Shown here in pieces: positions 41,468 to 50,535 of a DNA stretch of 64,000 nt. The translations under genes and the position numbers were made by a program. Under the pieces are notes generated by a model that saw only the letters and a program-made list of their open reading frames with translations, made no database searches and was not told where the DNA came from. The DNA lies in NCBI GenBank assembly GCA_944385995.1, contig CALWZL010000004.1, forward strand, positions 40,995-104,994, in the 5' to 3' direction. Each line of letters begins with the position of its first letter. Position 1 is the stretch's first letter. Source of the DNA: an uncultured Faecalibacterium sp. Its GTDB lineage: Bacteria > Bacillota > Clostridia > Oscillospirales > Ruminococcaceae.

Positions 41468-42550
41468 ATGGAACCGTTGGAGAGCATCGAAGCCCTCTTG
41501 GAAATGGCCTCGGTCCCGGCGGACGAGACGGCCCGGGCGGCGGCTCACAAGCACTGGGCCAGCCTGGCCCACCCGCTGGGCAGTCTGGGCCTGCTGGAAA
41601 CCATGCTGGAAGATGCGGCGGCCCTGACCGGCAGCGCCGATCTCTGTTTTGACAGGCGGGCGGTGCTGGTCCTCTGCGCCGACAACGGGGTAGTGGCCCA
41701 GGGGGTGACCCAGACCGGACCGGAAGTCACCGCTGCGGTGGCCCGGGGGTTTGCGGCGGGAGAAAGCCCGGTCTGCCGGATGGCCAAAGCCGCCCGGTGC
41801 GCCGTGGTGCCGGTGGATATGGGAATCCTGGATTTCCCCGGTACAGCGGGGGTTCTCTCCTGCCGGATCGGCAACGGCACCCGGGACATCACCCAGGGGC
41901 CGGCCATGACCCGGGCCCAGGCCGAACAGGCCGTCCTGACCGGGGCGGCCCTGGTGGCCCGGCAGGTGGGGGCCGGCGTGAACCTCCTGGCCACCGGCGA
42001 GATGGGCATCGGCAACACCACCACTTCGGCGGCGGTGGCCTGCACCCTGCTGGGCCGTCCGGCGGAGGATTTTGTAGGCCGGGGCGCAGGCCTGTCGGAT
42101 GCGGGCCTCGCCCGGAAACGGGCCGCCGTCCGGCGGGCCCTGGAAGTCAACCGCCCCGACCCCGCCGACCCGCTGGACGTGCTGGCCAAGGTGGGCGGGT
42201 TTGACCTGGCGGGGCTGTGCGGTGTTTTTCTGGGCGGTGCGGCGTACCGGGTGCCGGTGCTGGCGGATGGCCTCATCAGCACGGTGGCGGCCCTCTGCGC
42301 CGTTCGTCTCTGCCCGGCGGCTTCCAAGGCGGTCTTTGCCAGCCATGTGTCGGCCGAGCCAGCAGGCCGGGCGGTGCTGGATGCTTTGGGCAAAGAGCCT
42401 CTCATCACGGCCGGGATGCGGCTGGGAGAGGGGACCGGCGCCGTGGCGTCCATTCCGCTGTGGGATATGGCCCGGGCCGTGTATGCCGAGAGCTACAGTT
42501 TTGAGACGTGCGGGGTGGAGGCCTACCAGCCCCAGGGAGAAGGTGTATGA
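41468..42550 (+). CDS. cobT: Nicotinate-nucleotide–dimethylbenzimidazole phosphoribosyltransferase
   Basis: The 360-residue enzyme makes alpha-ribazole phosphate, the activated lower ligand. Marks: LGSLGLLETMLEDAAALTG, VLCADNGVVAQGVTQTG, GMAKAARC-like VCRMAKAARC, LLATGEMGIGNTTTSAAV, LGGAAYRVPVLADGLIST and the C-terminal catalytic Glu region RLGEGTGAV. I start at ATG 41468 (AAGGAAAGG 8 nt upstream); GTG 41459 overlapping the cbiA stop is the alternative. Confidence 0.94.
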   Translation: MEPLESIEALLEMASVPADETARAAAHKHWASLAHPLGSLGLLETMLEDAAALTGSADLCFDRRAVLVLCADNGVVAQGVTQTGPEVTAAVARGFAAGESPVCRMAKAARCAVVPVDMGILDFPGTAGVLSCRIGNGTRDITQGPAMTRAQAEQAVLTGAALVARQVGAGVNLLATGEMGIGNTTTSAAVACTLLGRPAEDFVGRGAGLSDAGLARKRAAVRRALEVNRPDPADPLDVLAKVGGFDLAGLCGVFLGGAAYRVPVLADGLISTVAALCAVRLCPAASKAVFASHVSAEPAGRAVLDALGKEPLITAGMRLGEGTGAVASIPLWDMARAVYAESYSFETCGVEAYQPQGEGV

Positions 42551-42551
42551 A

Positions 42552-43079
42552 ATGCTGACACTGGTGATCGGAGGCGCTGCCTCGGGCAAGAGCGAATATG
42601 CGGAAAGCCTGGTTTTGGATGCCGGGCCGGGGCCGCGGTACTATCTGGCCACCATGGAACCGATGGACGGGGAGTGCCGGGCCCGGATTGAAAAGCACCG
42701 GAGGATGCGCGCCGCCAAGGGTTTCACCACGGTGGAGCGGTATACCGATCTGGAGGGCCTGACCCTGCCGGAGCGGGGGACGGTTTTGCTGGAAGATCTG
42801 GGAAATCTGGCGGCCAATGAGCTGTACAGCCCGGCGGGGGCCGGCCCGGAAAAAGCCCTGGAGGCGATTTTAAGGGGGATTGCTTCTCTGCGGGCGCAGT
42901 GCCGCGCACTGGTGGTGGTCTCGAATGAGATTTTTGCCGGCGGGCGGGACTATGCCCCGGGGACGGAAGGATATTTAAAGCTGATGGCGGATGCGCACCG
43001 GGCGCTGGCGGCCGGGGCAGATCGCGTCTGTGAGGTAGTCTGCGGACTGCCGTATGATTATAAGGGGGCAAATCTATGA
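42552..43079 (+). CDS. cobU: Adenosylcobinamide kinase / phosphate guanylyltransferase
   Basis: The 175-residue bifunctional enzyme phosphorylates adenosylcobinamide and transfers GMP. It has the P-loop VIGGAASGKSEYAE (about residues 5–18), the guanylylation region RIEKHRRMR with the His nucleophile, LLEDLGNLAANEL, and VVSNEIFAGG (normally VSNEVG). It starts just after cobT and overlaps cobS by 4 nt. A frame running far upstream within cobT is a shadow. Confidence 0.93.
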   Translation: MLTLVIGGAASGKSEYAESLVLDAGPGPRYYLATMEPMDGECRARIEKHRRMRAAKGFTTVERYTDLEGLTLPERGTVLLEDLGNLAANELYSPAGAGPEKALEAILRGIASLRAQCRALVVVSNEIFAGGRDYAPGTEGYLKLMADAHRALAAGADRVCEVVCGLPYDYKGANL

Positions 43080-43960
43080 AAAAGGAAACCATCCAATCCG
43101 ACCTGGAAAAGGGTGCAAAACATTTGACGGAAAAATTGACCGCCCGCCCCGGCCATGGCAAGGGCGGCCCGCATCTGCCGGGCTGGCTGCGCCTGTTGGG
43201 GCAGACCATCGCGGTGACCTTCGGCATGTTCTCGGCGGTGCCGGTACCCCAGCCCACCTGGAACGAGCGGAACATGCGGTACGCCCTCTGCGCCTTTCCT
43301 CTGATCGGCGTGGTCTGCGGCGCGGCTGCGGGAGTCTGGGGCTGGCTGGCGTCTGTGTGGGATTTGCCGGTGCTGCTGCGGGCGGCGGGATTTTGCCTGC
43401 TGCCGGTCTGGATCACCGGCGGCATCCATCTGGACGGCTTTGCCGACACCAGTGACGCCCTGGCCAGCTACGGCGACAAGGAAAAGCGTCTGGCCATCCT
43501 CAAGGACTCCCATTGCGGGGCCTTTGCGGTGATCCGCCTGTGCAGCTGGTTTGTGCTGGATTTTGCGCTGTGGAGCGCGCTGCCCCTGACCATCCAGACG
43601 GTGGGGTGCATGCAGCTGGGCTTTGTGCTGGAACGGGCCATCTCGGGCTGGGCGGTGGCCTCTCTGCCCCTGGCCAAGCACAGGGGATTGGCCTATACAT
43701 TCTCCACGGCTTCTGACCGCCGGCGGGTCAAGGGCATCCTCACCGGGATCATTCTGGTGGTGTCCATGGCGCTGGTGGGGGTCGGCAGAATCTCGGGCTG
43801 GGCCATGCTGGCCGCAGCTTTGGCCTGCCTGTGGCGGTATACCGTGGTATCGCGGCGGGATTTCGGCGGCATCACCGGAGATTTGGCGGGATGGTTCCTG
43901 CAGCGGTGTGAGCTGTGGATGCTGGCGGCCCTGGTGGCCGCCCAGCTGGCGGGCTTCTGA
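43076..43960 (+). CDS. cobS: Adenosylcobinamide-GDP ribazoletransferase
   Basis: The 294-residue integral membrane enzyme joins alpha-ribazole to adenosylcobinamide-GDP. The family core starts near residue 45 with AVTFGMFSAVPVPQP; GGIHLDGFADTSDAL (about residues 116–130) holds the Asp-rich catalytic motif and YGDKEKRLAILKDSHCG follows. Several membrane helices fill the C-terminal half. The first ~40 residues are an extra Lys/His/Gly-rich cytosolic extension. Confidence 0.93.
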   Translation: MKKETIQSDLEKGAKHLTEKLTARPGHGKGGPHLPGWLRLLGQTIAVTFGMFSAVPVPQPTWNERNMRYALCAFPLIGVVCGAAAGVWGWLASVWDLPVLLRAAGFCLLPVWITGGIHLDGFADTSDALASYGDKEKRLAILKDSHCGAFAVIRLCSWFVLDFALWSALPLTIQTVGCMQLGFVLERAISGWAVASLPLAKHRGLAYTFSTASDRRRVKGILTGIILVVSMALVGVGRISGWAMLAAALACLWRYTVVSRRDFGGITGDLAGWFLQRCELWMLAALVAAQLAGF

Positions 43961-43990
43961 GAAAAGCCCATCGAGAGGGGAGGAACAAGG

Positions 43991-44329
43991 ATGATGCTGA
44001 TTACCGGCCCGCTCTGGAGCGGGAAACGGGAATTTGCCTGCCGCGTGCTGGGCTGTACCCGGGAGGAATTGTCCGCCCGGGCAGTCTGGGACGCCCAGGA
44101 GCTGGCGGCCGGCTGTCAAGATTTGGAGGCTCTGGCCGACCGCCTTGCCGCCCATGACGCGGTGCTGATGACCGAAGTGGGGGGCGGCGTGGTGCCGGCG
44201 GACCCGGTTCAGCGGGCCAGCCGGGAGGCGGCGGGCCGTCTGGCCTGCCTGCTGGCAGCCCGGGCCGACTGTGTGGTGCGGGTTTTCTGCGGGCTGCCGC
44301 TTGTGCTGAAAGGAGAGTGTGCGCTGTGA
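43991..44329 (+). CDS. Shortened CobU-like protein
   Basis: At 112 residues this is about two-thirds the length of CobU. It keeps a P-loop (LITGPLWSGKREFA, residues 3–16) and the final part (TEVGGGVVPADPVQRASREA, CVVRVFCGLPLVLKG), which matches the CobU C-terminus. The RIEKHR guanylylation segment in the middle is missing. Both ends are intact, with GGGGAGGAAC before the ATG and a proper stop overlapping cobC, so it looks like a maintained gene rather than a remnant. A kinase-only or accessory role is inference. Confidence 0.75.
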   Translation: MMLITGPLWSGKREFACRVLGCTREELSARAVWDAQELAAGCQDLEALADRLAAHDAVLMTEVGGGVVPADPVQRASREAAGRLACLLAARADCVVRVFCGLPLVLKGECAL

Positions 44330-44934
44330 AAATCTATCTTCTGCGCCATGGCGTGACCGAATACAACACCGAAAAACGTTACCAGGGACAGCGGGATATT
44401 CCCCTGTCCACCCAGGGCCGTGCAGCCCTGCGCCGGGCCGATTTCACCCCCGAAGTGGTCTATGTCAGCCCTTTGACCCGGGCCCGGCAGACCGCCCAGA
44501 TCTTGTTCCCGGAGTCCAGGCTGGTGATTGTGCCCGGCCTGCGGGAGATGGATTTCGGCACCTTTGAGGGCCGCAACTACATCGAGATGGAAAACGACCC
44601 GGACTACCTGGCCTGGGTGGCCTCCAACTGTGAGACTGCCTGCCCCGACGGGGAGAGAAAGCAGGACTTTGCGGCCCGGTCCTGTGCGGTGTTTGCCAAG
44701 CTGCTGGACGGGGCCTTTGCCGATGGCAAAGATCAGCTGGTGATTCTGGCCCACGGCGGCACCCAGATGTCGGTGATGGAGCGGTATGCCCTTCCCCGCA
44801 AGACCTACCATGAGTGGTGCGGGCCCAACGCCGGCGGCTTTGTGCTGGAGACCGACGCCGACACCTGGCAGAAAGAACATCTTCTGCACTACCTGGCCAC
44901 CGTCCAGTACACCAAACCGGAGGCCGGATGCTGA
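44326..44934 (+). CDS. cobC: Alpha-ribazole phosphatase (histidine phosphatase family)
   Basis: The 202-residue enzyme has the phosphoglycerate-mutase-like LLRHGVTEYN (RHG at about residues 7–9, catalytic His), SPLTRARQTAQI, the acid Glu in LREMDFGTFEGRNY and the second His in LAHGGTQ. In this operon it most likely removes the phosphate from alpha-ribazole 5'-phosphate or adenosylcobalamin phosphate. It starts at GTG 44326, overlapping the preceding stop, with AAAGGAG about 10 nt upstream; GTG 44317 is too close. Confidence 0.88.
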   Translation: MKIYLLRHGVTEYNTEKRYQGQRDIPLSTQGRAALRRADFTPEVVYVSPLTRARQTAQILFPESRLVIVPGLREMDFGTFEGRNYIEMENDPDYLAWVASNCETACPDGERKQDFAARSCAVFAKLLDGAFADGKDQLVILAHGGTQMSVMERYALPRKTYHEWCGPNAGGFVLETDADTWQKEHLLHYLATVQYTKPEAGC

Positions 44935-45905
44935 CGGCGCTGGCGGTGCTGGGGGGCTTCGGGCTGGATTTGCTGCTGGCCGACCCGGTCTGGATGCCCC
45001 ACCCGGTGGTGCTGATGGGCAAGGTGATTGCCCGGCTGGAAAACCTGCTGCGGCGGCTGTTCCCCGACACCCCGGCCGGTCTGTTGGCGGCCGGGCGGGT
45101 GCTGGCGGCGGCGCTGCCGCTGGGCACCTTTGCCCTGACGGCGGCTGTCTGCGCTTTGGCCCATTGGATTCACCCGGCTTTGGGATTTGCAGTGGAACTG
45201 CTCTGGTGCTGGCAGGCGCTGGCTCTGCAGGGCCTGGCCGATGAGAGCCGCCGGGTTTACCCGCCTCTGAAAGCGGGGGACCTGCCGGCGGCCCGGCGGC
45301 AGGTGGGCCGGATTGTGGGGCGGGACACCGCCGCCCTCTCGGCGGAAGGCGTCGCCAAGGCCGCCGTGGAGACGGTGGCGGAAAATTTTTCGGACGGGGT
45401 TCTGGCCCCCTTGCTGTATCTGCTGATCGGGGGCGCACCCCTGGGCCTTGCCTATAAGGCCATCAACACCATGGACAGCATGGTGGGCTACAAAAACCAG
45501 CGGTATCTCTACTTTGGCCGGGCGGCCGCCCATCTGGACGACGCGGCCAACTGGATTCCCGCCCGTCTGGCGGCCCTGGTCTGGATTGCGGCGTCGGCGC
45601 TGGCTGGATTGGACGGCAAAAATGCCTTCCGCATCTGGCGGCGGGACCGCCGGCGCCATGCCAGCCCCAATTCGGCCCAGACCGAGTCGGCCTGTGCCGG
45701 CGCTTTGGGGGTCCAGCTGGCGGGGCCGGCCTGGTATTTCGGGGAATATTATGACAAGCCCACCATCGGCGACCCCGGCCGCCCGGTGGAGCCGGAGGAC
45801 ATTCTGCGGGCCGACCGCGTCCTGTACCTGGCGGGATTTCTCGCTTTGGGGGTGGGTCTGGCCTTCCGTCTGGGAATTTGGTTTGGGCTGGGATGGTGGC
45901 TATGA
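44928..45905 (+). CDS. cbiB: Adenosylcobinamide-phosphate synthase
   Basis: The 325-residue membrane enzyme attaches aminopropanol phosphate to adenosylcobyric acid. Marks: FGLDLLLADPVWMPHPVVLMG, VETVAENFSDGVLAPLLYLL, YKAINTMDSMVGYKNQRY and ANWIPARLAAL, plus the C-terminal SAQTESACAGALGVQL. Helices are predicted near both ends. The ATG at 44928 overlaps the cobC stop and the final TGA overlaps the next ATG. Confidence 0.94.
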   Translation: MLTALAVLGGFGLDLLLADPVWMPHPVVLMGKVIARLENLLRRLFPDTPAGLLAAGRVLAAALPLGTFALTAAVCALAHWIHPALGFAVELLWCWQALALQGLADESRRVYPPLKAGDLPAARRQVGRIVGRDTAALSAEGVAKAAVETVAENFSDGVLAPLLYLLIGGAPLGLAYKAINTMDSMVGYKNQRYLYFGRAAAHLDDAANWIPARLAALVWIAASALAGLDGKNAFRIWRRDRRRHASPNSAQTESACAGALGVQLAGPAWYFGEYYDKPTIGDPGRPVEPEDILRADRVLYLAGFLALGVGLAFRLGIWFGLGWWL

Positions 45906-46972
45906 AACAGAACATCACATTGACCCACGGCGGAGACTGGGCCGGTTTTGCGGCCCAGTATGGACCGGATGCGCCTTTGCTGGACTTTTCGGCCAACGTC
46001 AGCCCCTTGGGCCTGCCCCAAGGGGTGGCGGCGGCGCTGGCCGGCTGTACCGGCCTGTGCAGCCGGTATCCCGATCCTCTCTGCCGCGCCCTCTGCGACG
46101 CCATCGGGGAGGCCGAAGGCGTCCCGGCGGAATGGGTTCTCTGCGGCAACGGCGCCGCGGATGTCATCTGGCGGGCGGCGCTGGCCCTGAAACCGGCCTG
46201 TGCCCTGGTGACAGCCCCCGCCTTTGCGGAGTATCAGACCGCCCTGGAATCGGTGGGCTGCCGTGTGGAACACTACTTCCTGCGGGACGAAAGGGATTTT
46301 ACCCTGGACGAGGAAATTCTGGAGGCCATCCGGCCCGGGGTGGAGATGGTCTTTCTCTGTGAGCCCAACAACCCCACCGGCCGCACCACCCCCCGGCCCC
46401 TGCTGGAGCGGATTTTGGACCGCTGCCGGAAAGCGGGGGCAGTGCTGGTGGTGGACGAGTGCTTCGGGGACTTTTTGGAGGACCCCGCCGCCCACACCCT
46501 GCGCGGCTCGCTGGCCGCTTACCCCAGCCTGTTGATTTTGAAGGCCTTCACCAAGATTTACGGGATGGCCGGGGTCCGGCTGGGCTACGCCCTCTGTGCC
46601 GATGAGGACTTGCTGGACCGGCTGCGCCGGGCGGGCCAGCCCTGGGCGGTGTCCACCCCGGCCCAGGAAGCCGGTTTGGCAGCGCTCCGGGAGACTGCCT
46701 ATGTGGAACAGGTCCGGGCCCTGATTGCCCGGGAGCGGCCCCGGCTGGCGGCGGGCCTGCGGGCGCTGGGCTGCCGGGTGGTGGAAGGGGAGGCCAACTA
46801 CCTGCTGTTCCGCTGTGAAAAACCCCTGATTGCCCCTTTGCGTCGGCGGGGAATTTTGCTGCGCAGCTGCGGCAATTATGCGGGCCTGGATGATGGATGG
46901 TACCGGACGGCAGTCCGCACCGGGCCGGAAAACGACCGCCTCTTGGCGGCCCTTGAGGAGGTGCTGGGATGA
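45902..46972 (+). CDS. cobD: Threonine-phosphate decarboxylase (PLP enzyme)
   Basis: The 356-residue class I/II aminotransferase-fold enzyme should decarboxylate L-threonine-O-3-phosphate to aminopropanol phosphate, the substrate of CbiB. It begins with the CobD-like [14 protein letters not shown] and [14 protein letters not shown] and has [20 protein letters not shown] and the PLP Lys in [17 protein letters not shown] (about residues 216–232). A histidinol-phosphate aminotransferase role is possible from fold alone, but operon context decides. Confidence 0.9.
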   Translation: MKQNITLTHGGDWAGFAAQYGPDAPLLDFSANVSPLGLPQGVAAALAGCTGLCSRYPDPLCRALCDAIGEAEGVPAEWVLCGNGAADVIWRAALALKPACALVTAPAFAEYQTALESVGCRVEHYFLRDERDFTLDEEILEAIRPGVEMVFLCEPNNPTGRTTPRPLLERILDRCRKAGAVLVVDECFGDFLEDPAAHTLRGSLAAYPSLLILKAFTKIYGMAGVRLGYALCADEDLLDRLRRAGQPWAVSTPAQEAGLAALRETAYVEQVRALIARERPRLAAGLRALGCRVVEGEANYLLFRCEKPLIAPLRRRGILLRSCGNYAGLDDGWYRTAVRTGPENDRLLAALEEVLG

Positions 46973-48450
46973 GCAGAACCCGCTGCATCATGGTGCAGGG
47001 GACCATGTCGGGGGCAGGAAAAAGCCTTTTGTGCACCGCCCTGTGCCGGATTTTCCATCAGGACGGGCTGCGGTGCGCCCCCTTCAAGAGCCAGAATATG
47101 GCCCTGAACAGTTACGTCACCCGGGACGGCCTGGAGATGGGCCGGGCCCAGGTGGTGCAGGCCATGGCGGCCGGCCGGGAACCGGATGTCCGCATGAACC
47201 CCATTCTTCTCAAGCCGTCCAGCGACGTGGGCAGTCAGGTGATTGTCAACGGGGAGATTCGGGGCCAGATGCCGGCCCGGGAGTATTTCCGGTACAAAAA
47301 GCAGCTGGTGCCCGAGATTCTGGCGGCCTATCGGAGCCTGGCGGAAGAAAACGATGTGATTGTCATCGAAGGGGCGGGCAGCCCCGCCGAAATCAACCTG
47401 AAAGCCGGCGACATCGTCAATATGGGCCTGGCCAAACTGGTGGATGCGCCGGTGCTTCTGGCGGGAGACATCGACCGGGGCGGGGTGTTCGCCCAGCTCT
47501 ACGGGACGGTGGCCCTGCTGGAACCGGAGGAACGGGCCCGGATCAAGGGGCTGATTATCAACAAATTCCGGGGCGATGTGGAAATTCTCCGCCCCGGCCT
47601 GGTCCCTCTGGAACAAAAGACCGGGATACCGGTGATGGGGGTGGTGCCCTATCTGCGGACTGAAATTGACGACGAGGACTCGCTGGCCCCTGTCCTGGCC
47701 CGGACCGAAGCCCGCAAACCCCTGGATGTTGCGGTGATCCGGCTGCCCCGGATCTCGAATTTCACCGACTTTTCCCCCCTGGAACAGCACCCGCTGCTGG
47801 GGGTGCGGTATGTGGACCGTCCCGGGGCGCTGGGCCTGCCGGATGTGGTGATTCTGCCGGGGACCAAGAGCACCCTGGACGATTTGGTCTGGCTGCGGCA
47901 AAGCGGCCTGGAAGCCGCCATCCTGAAATTGGCGGCCGCAGGGGTGCCGGTGGTGGGCATCTGCGGCGGGTATCAGATGCTGGGCCGCACCCTCTCCGAC
48001 CCCGAGGGCACCGAGGGCGGCACCCCCGGCGCGGTCTGCCGTGGACTGGGATTGCTGCCGGCGGACACGGTGTTCTGTGCCCAAAAGACCCGCACCCGGG
48101 TGGAGGCCGAGGCCCTGGCCGGTCCCTTTGCAGGGGCAAAGCTGGAGGGCTATGAGATTCACATGGGCCAGACCCGGGTGGAGGGTGCGCCCTTCTGCCG
48201 GCTGGCTGACGGGCGGCCCGAGGGCTGTGCCGCCGGCCATGTCTACGGCACCTATCTGCACGGCCTGTTTGACTCCGGCGAGGCCACCGCAAAACTGGCC
48301 GACGCCCTCTGCCGCGCCAAAGGCATGGACCCGGCGGGGGCGGTGCCGGTCTCTCATCGGGCTTTTCAGGAACAGGAATTTGACCGTCTGGCGGATGCCG
48401 TCCGGGGCGCACTGGACATGGATGCCATTTACCGGATGATGGAGGGCTGA
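46969..48450 (+). CDS. cbiP: Cobyric acid synthase
   Basis: The 493-residue glutamine-dependent amidase adds four amides (b, d, e, g). It has an N-terminal dethiobiotin-synthetase-like P-loop domain ([57 protein letters not shown]) and a C-terminal glutaminase domain ([11 protein letters not shown], catalytic Cys in [19 protein letters not shown]). Its ATG overlaps the cobD stop by 4 nt. Confidence 0.96.
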   Translation: MSRTRCIMVQGTMSGAGKSLLCTALCRIFHQDGLRCAPFKSQNMALNSYVTRDGLEMGRAQVVQAMAAGREPDVRMNPILLKPSSDVGSQVIVNGEIRGQMPAREYFRYKKQLVPEILAAYRSLAEENDVIVIEGAGSPAEINLKAGDIVNMGLAKLVDAPVLLAGDIDRGGVFAQLYGTVALLEPEERARIKGLIINKFRGDVEILRPGLVPLEQKTGIPVMGVVPYLRTEIDDEDSLAPVLARTEARKPLDVAVIRLPRISNFTDFSPLEQHPLLGVRYVDRPGALGLPDVVILPGTKSTLDDLVWLRQSGLEAAILKLAAAGVPVVGICGGYQMLGRTLSDPEGTEGGTPGAVCRGLGLLPADTVFCAQKTRTRVEAEALAGPFAGAKLEGYEIHMGQTRVEGAPFCRLADGRPEGCAAGHVYGTYLHGLFDSGEATAKLADALCRAKGMDPAGAVPVSHRAFQEQEFDRLADAVRGALDMDAIYRMMEG

Positions 48451-48452
48451 CA

Positions 48453-48965
48453 ATGGAACTTGGATTGGTACACCTCTACTGGGGAGAGGGAAAAGGCAAG
48501 ACCACCGCGGCCATGGGCCTGGCGCTGCGTGCCCTGGGCAATGGCTGCCGGGTGGTGGTGGTGCAGTTCCTGAAAGGGGCCGACACCGGCGAAATCCCCC
48601 TGCTGCGTCAGTTGGGAGCCCAGGTTTACCGGGGAAAGGCGGGGCAGAAGTTTGTCTTTCAGATGAACGACGCCGAAAAAGCCGCCACCCGTGCCCTGCA
48701 AAATGAGAATTTAAAGGCGGCTTTGGCCTGTCCGGCGGATTTGCTGGTATTGGATGAAGCCTGTGCGGCCTGGGAGCTGAACATGGTGGATCGGGAATTG
48801 CTGGAACAGGCCGTGCGGAGCCGTCCGGTGGGCCAGGAAGTGGTTTTGACCGGCCGCCGCCCGGCTCCCTGGATGGAAGATCTGGCCGACTATTCCACCG
48901 AGATGCGCTGTTGGCGGCATCCCTACGAAAAGGGCGTCAAGGCCCGGAAGGGAGTGGAATTTTGA
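48453..48965 (+). CDS. cobO: Corrinoid adenosyltransferase (CobA/CobO type)
   Basis: The 170-residue enzyme transfers the adenosyl group from ATP to cob(I)yrinate diamide or other cob(I)alamins. The P-loop WGEGKGKTTAAMGLALRA (about residues 10–27) is diagnostic, with VVQFLKGADTGE, LLVLDEACAAWEL and LTGRRPAPWMEDLADYSTEM. It starts 3 nt after cbiP. Its stop overlaps the TTG of cbiC. Confidence 0.95.
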   Translation: MELGLVHLYWGEGKGKTTAAMGLALRALGNGCRVVVVQFLKGADTGEIPLLRQLGAQVYRGKAGQKFVFQMNDAEKAATRALQNENLKAALACPADLLVLDEACAAWELNMVDRELLEQAVRSRPVGQEVVLTGRRPAPWMEDLADYSTEMRCWRHPYEKGVKARKGVEF

Positions 48966-49642
48966 GCGGACAAACCCATAAACTGCCGGGCGACATCGAG
49001 CGGACCAGCCTGTCCATCATCGCGGCGGAACTGGCCGAACGGGGCCTGACCCCGGCCCCCGAAAACGAGGCGGTGGTCCGGCGGGTGGTCCACGCCACGG
49101 CAGACTTTGCGTATGCGGCCAATCTGCGGTTCACAGATGGCGCTGTGGCCCGGGGGGTGGAGGCGCTGACCGCCGGGGCGGTGATTGTGACCGACACCAA
49201 TATGGCGCTGGCCGGAGTGAGCAAGCCGGCCCTGGCCAAGCTGGGAGGCGCCGCCTTTTGCTATATGGCGGACCCGGCAGTGGCGGCCGCCGCCCGGGAG
49301 GCAGGCACCACCCGGGCAGTGGCGGCCATGAGGTACGCCGCCGCCCGGCATCCCCGCGCTGTGTTTGCGGTGGGGAATGCCCCGACGGCCCTGTTCGCCC
49401 TCTGCGATGCCATGGAGGCGGGGAACTTCCGTCCCGCTCTCATCATCGGGGTGCCGGTGGGCTTTGTCAACGTGGTGGAGAGCAAGGAGCGGCTGATGTC
49501 TCTCTGTGAAAAGCTGGGTGTGCCGGCCATCGCCGCCATGGGCCGGAAAGGGGGCAGCAGTGTGGCGGCGGCCATCTGCAATGCCCTGCTCTACACCGCC
49601 GCCGGACAGCTGGACCCTGCCGCCCGGGGCTGGCAGGGCTGA
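48962..49642 (+). CDS. cbiC: Cobalt-precorrin-8 methylmutase
   Basis: The 226-residue enzyme moves the C11 methyl to C12, giving cobyrinic acid. It has the CbiC marks IERTSLSIIAAEL, the catalytic His in RRVVHATADFAYAANLRF (about residue 43), VITDTNM-like VIVTDTNMALAG, GNAPTALFALCDAME and GVPVGFVNVVESKE. The start is TTG 48962, overlapping the cobO TGA, with AAGGGAG 7 nt upstream. A longer frame reaching back into cobO is not used. It is unusual for cbiC to sit last, far from the other ring-modifying genes. Confidence 0.93.
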   Translation: MSGQTHKLPGDIERTSLSIIAAELAERGLTPAPENEAVVRRVVHATADFAYAANLRFTDGAVARGVEALTAGAVIVTDTNMALAGVSKPALAKLGGAAFCYMADPAVAAAAREAGTTRAVAAMRYAAARHPRAVFAVGNAPTALFALCDAMEAGNFRPALIIGVPVGFVNVVESKERLMSLCEKLGVPAIAAMGRKGGSSVAAAICNALLYTAAGQLDPAARGWQG

Positions 49643-49661
49643 AAGAAAAGGAGTGTTTCCA

Positions 49662-50396
49662 ATGGACGAGCAGGCCGCTCGCTGGCCGGTGCTGAACCGG
49701 GACCAGATCAAGTACATAGCGATGTTCACCATGCTCCTCAACCACATCGCCAATATTTTCATGGAGCCGGGCGGATTCTGGACCCAGGTCCTGATGGATA
49801 TCGGCTATTTCACCGCGCCGGTCATGTGCTGGTTTCTGGTGGAGGGATACGGCTATACCCACTCCAAACGGCAATACGCCCTCCGTCTGGCCGGGTTTGC
49901 AGCTTTGTCGGAACTGCCCTTCTGTCTGGCTTTCAGCCATGGCGCCGCCCTGCAATTCTACGGGATGAACATGATTTTCACCCTGTTGATCTGCTTTTGC
50001 ATCCTGGAGGTGCGGCAGCGGATGCGCCCCGGCCCGGTCAGGAATACCGCTCTGGCGGGTCTGGTGCTGCTTACGGTGGTGATTCCCAGCGACTGGGCGT
50101 TGATGGCCCCCTGTTATACGCTTCTGTTTGCCTGGGCCAAAGGGTCCCGCCGGCGGACGGCCCAGGCCTTTGGCTGGGCTATGGTGCTTTTTGCAGCGGT
50201 GAGCCTGTTGAGCCAGCTCGGCCTTTTGGCTTCTCTGGGCGGTGCGCTGGGGGTGGGACTGGCCGGCTTCGCCATCCTGTTCCTCTACAACGGCAAGCGG
50301 GCCGAAAAGGGCCGCCGGTTCTCCCAGTGGTTTTTCTACCTGTTTTATCCCGTTCACCTGCTGATTCTGGGCCTGATCCGGGTGGCGCTGCTGTGA
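49662..50396 (+). CDS. TraX-family membrane protein
   Basis: The 244-residue polytopic protein starts LNRDQIKYIAMFTMLLNHIA, the TraX N-terminal signature, and has about seven hydrophobic segments with FTAPVMCWFLVEGYGYTHSK and a final FFYLFYPVHLLILGLI. TraX of the F plasmid acetylates pilin; chromosomal TraX-like proteins in Firmicutes have no proven role and are probably acyltransferase-like (inference). AAAAGGAG precedes ATG 49662, 19 nt after cbiC, so it is probably in the cobalamin transcript. No conjugation gene is nearby. Confidence 0.83.
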   Translation: MDEQAARWPVLNRDQIKYIAMFTMLLNHIANIFMEPGGFWTQVLMDIGYFTAPVMCWFLVEGYGYTHSKRQYALRLAGFAALSELPFCLAFSHGAALQFYGMNMIFTLLICFCILEVRQRMRPGPVRNTALAGLVLLTVVIPSDWALMAPCYTLLFAWAKGSRRRTAQAFGWAMVLFAAVSLLSQLGLLASLGGALGVGLAGFAILFLYNGKRAEKGRRFSQWFFYLFYPVHLLILGLIRVALL

Positions 50397-50414
50397 AAAA
50401 GATCGCGTGACACA

Positions 50415-50466
50415 AGAAAATCCGCCTCTTTCCTCAGAGCCTGGGGAAAAGGCGGATTTGATTTTA
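50415..50466 (+). terminator. Terminator of the cobalamin operon
   Basis: Stem AAATCCGCCTCTTTCC / GGGGAAAAGGCGGATTT (50417–50459) followed by GATTTTAATCTTTC. Confidence 0.8.
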
Positions 50467-50498
50467 ATCTTTCTTCCCAATTTCAAGTGAGAAAAAAC

Positions 50499-50531
50499 AC
50501 AAAAAGCCCCACAGGCCAAAACCTGTGGGGC
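50499..50531 (-). terminator. Terminator of tRNA-Gly
   Basis: A perfect 10-bp stem GCCCCACAGG / CCTGTGGGGC (50506–50531) with loop CCAAAA, followed on the minus strand by TTTTTGTG, 5 nt after the tRNA. Confidence 0.88.
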
Positions 50532-50535
50532 GAAT

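Noticed and set aside
42099-42551. N-terminal extension of cobU into cobT
   Set aside because: CobU begins MLTLVIGGAASGK at 42552; the upstream part is an out-of-phase reading of cobT.
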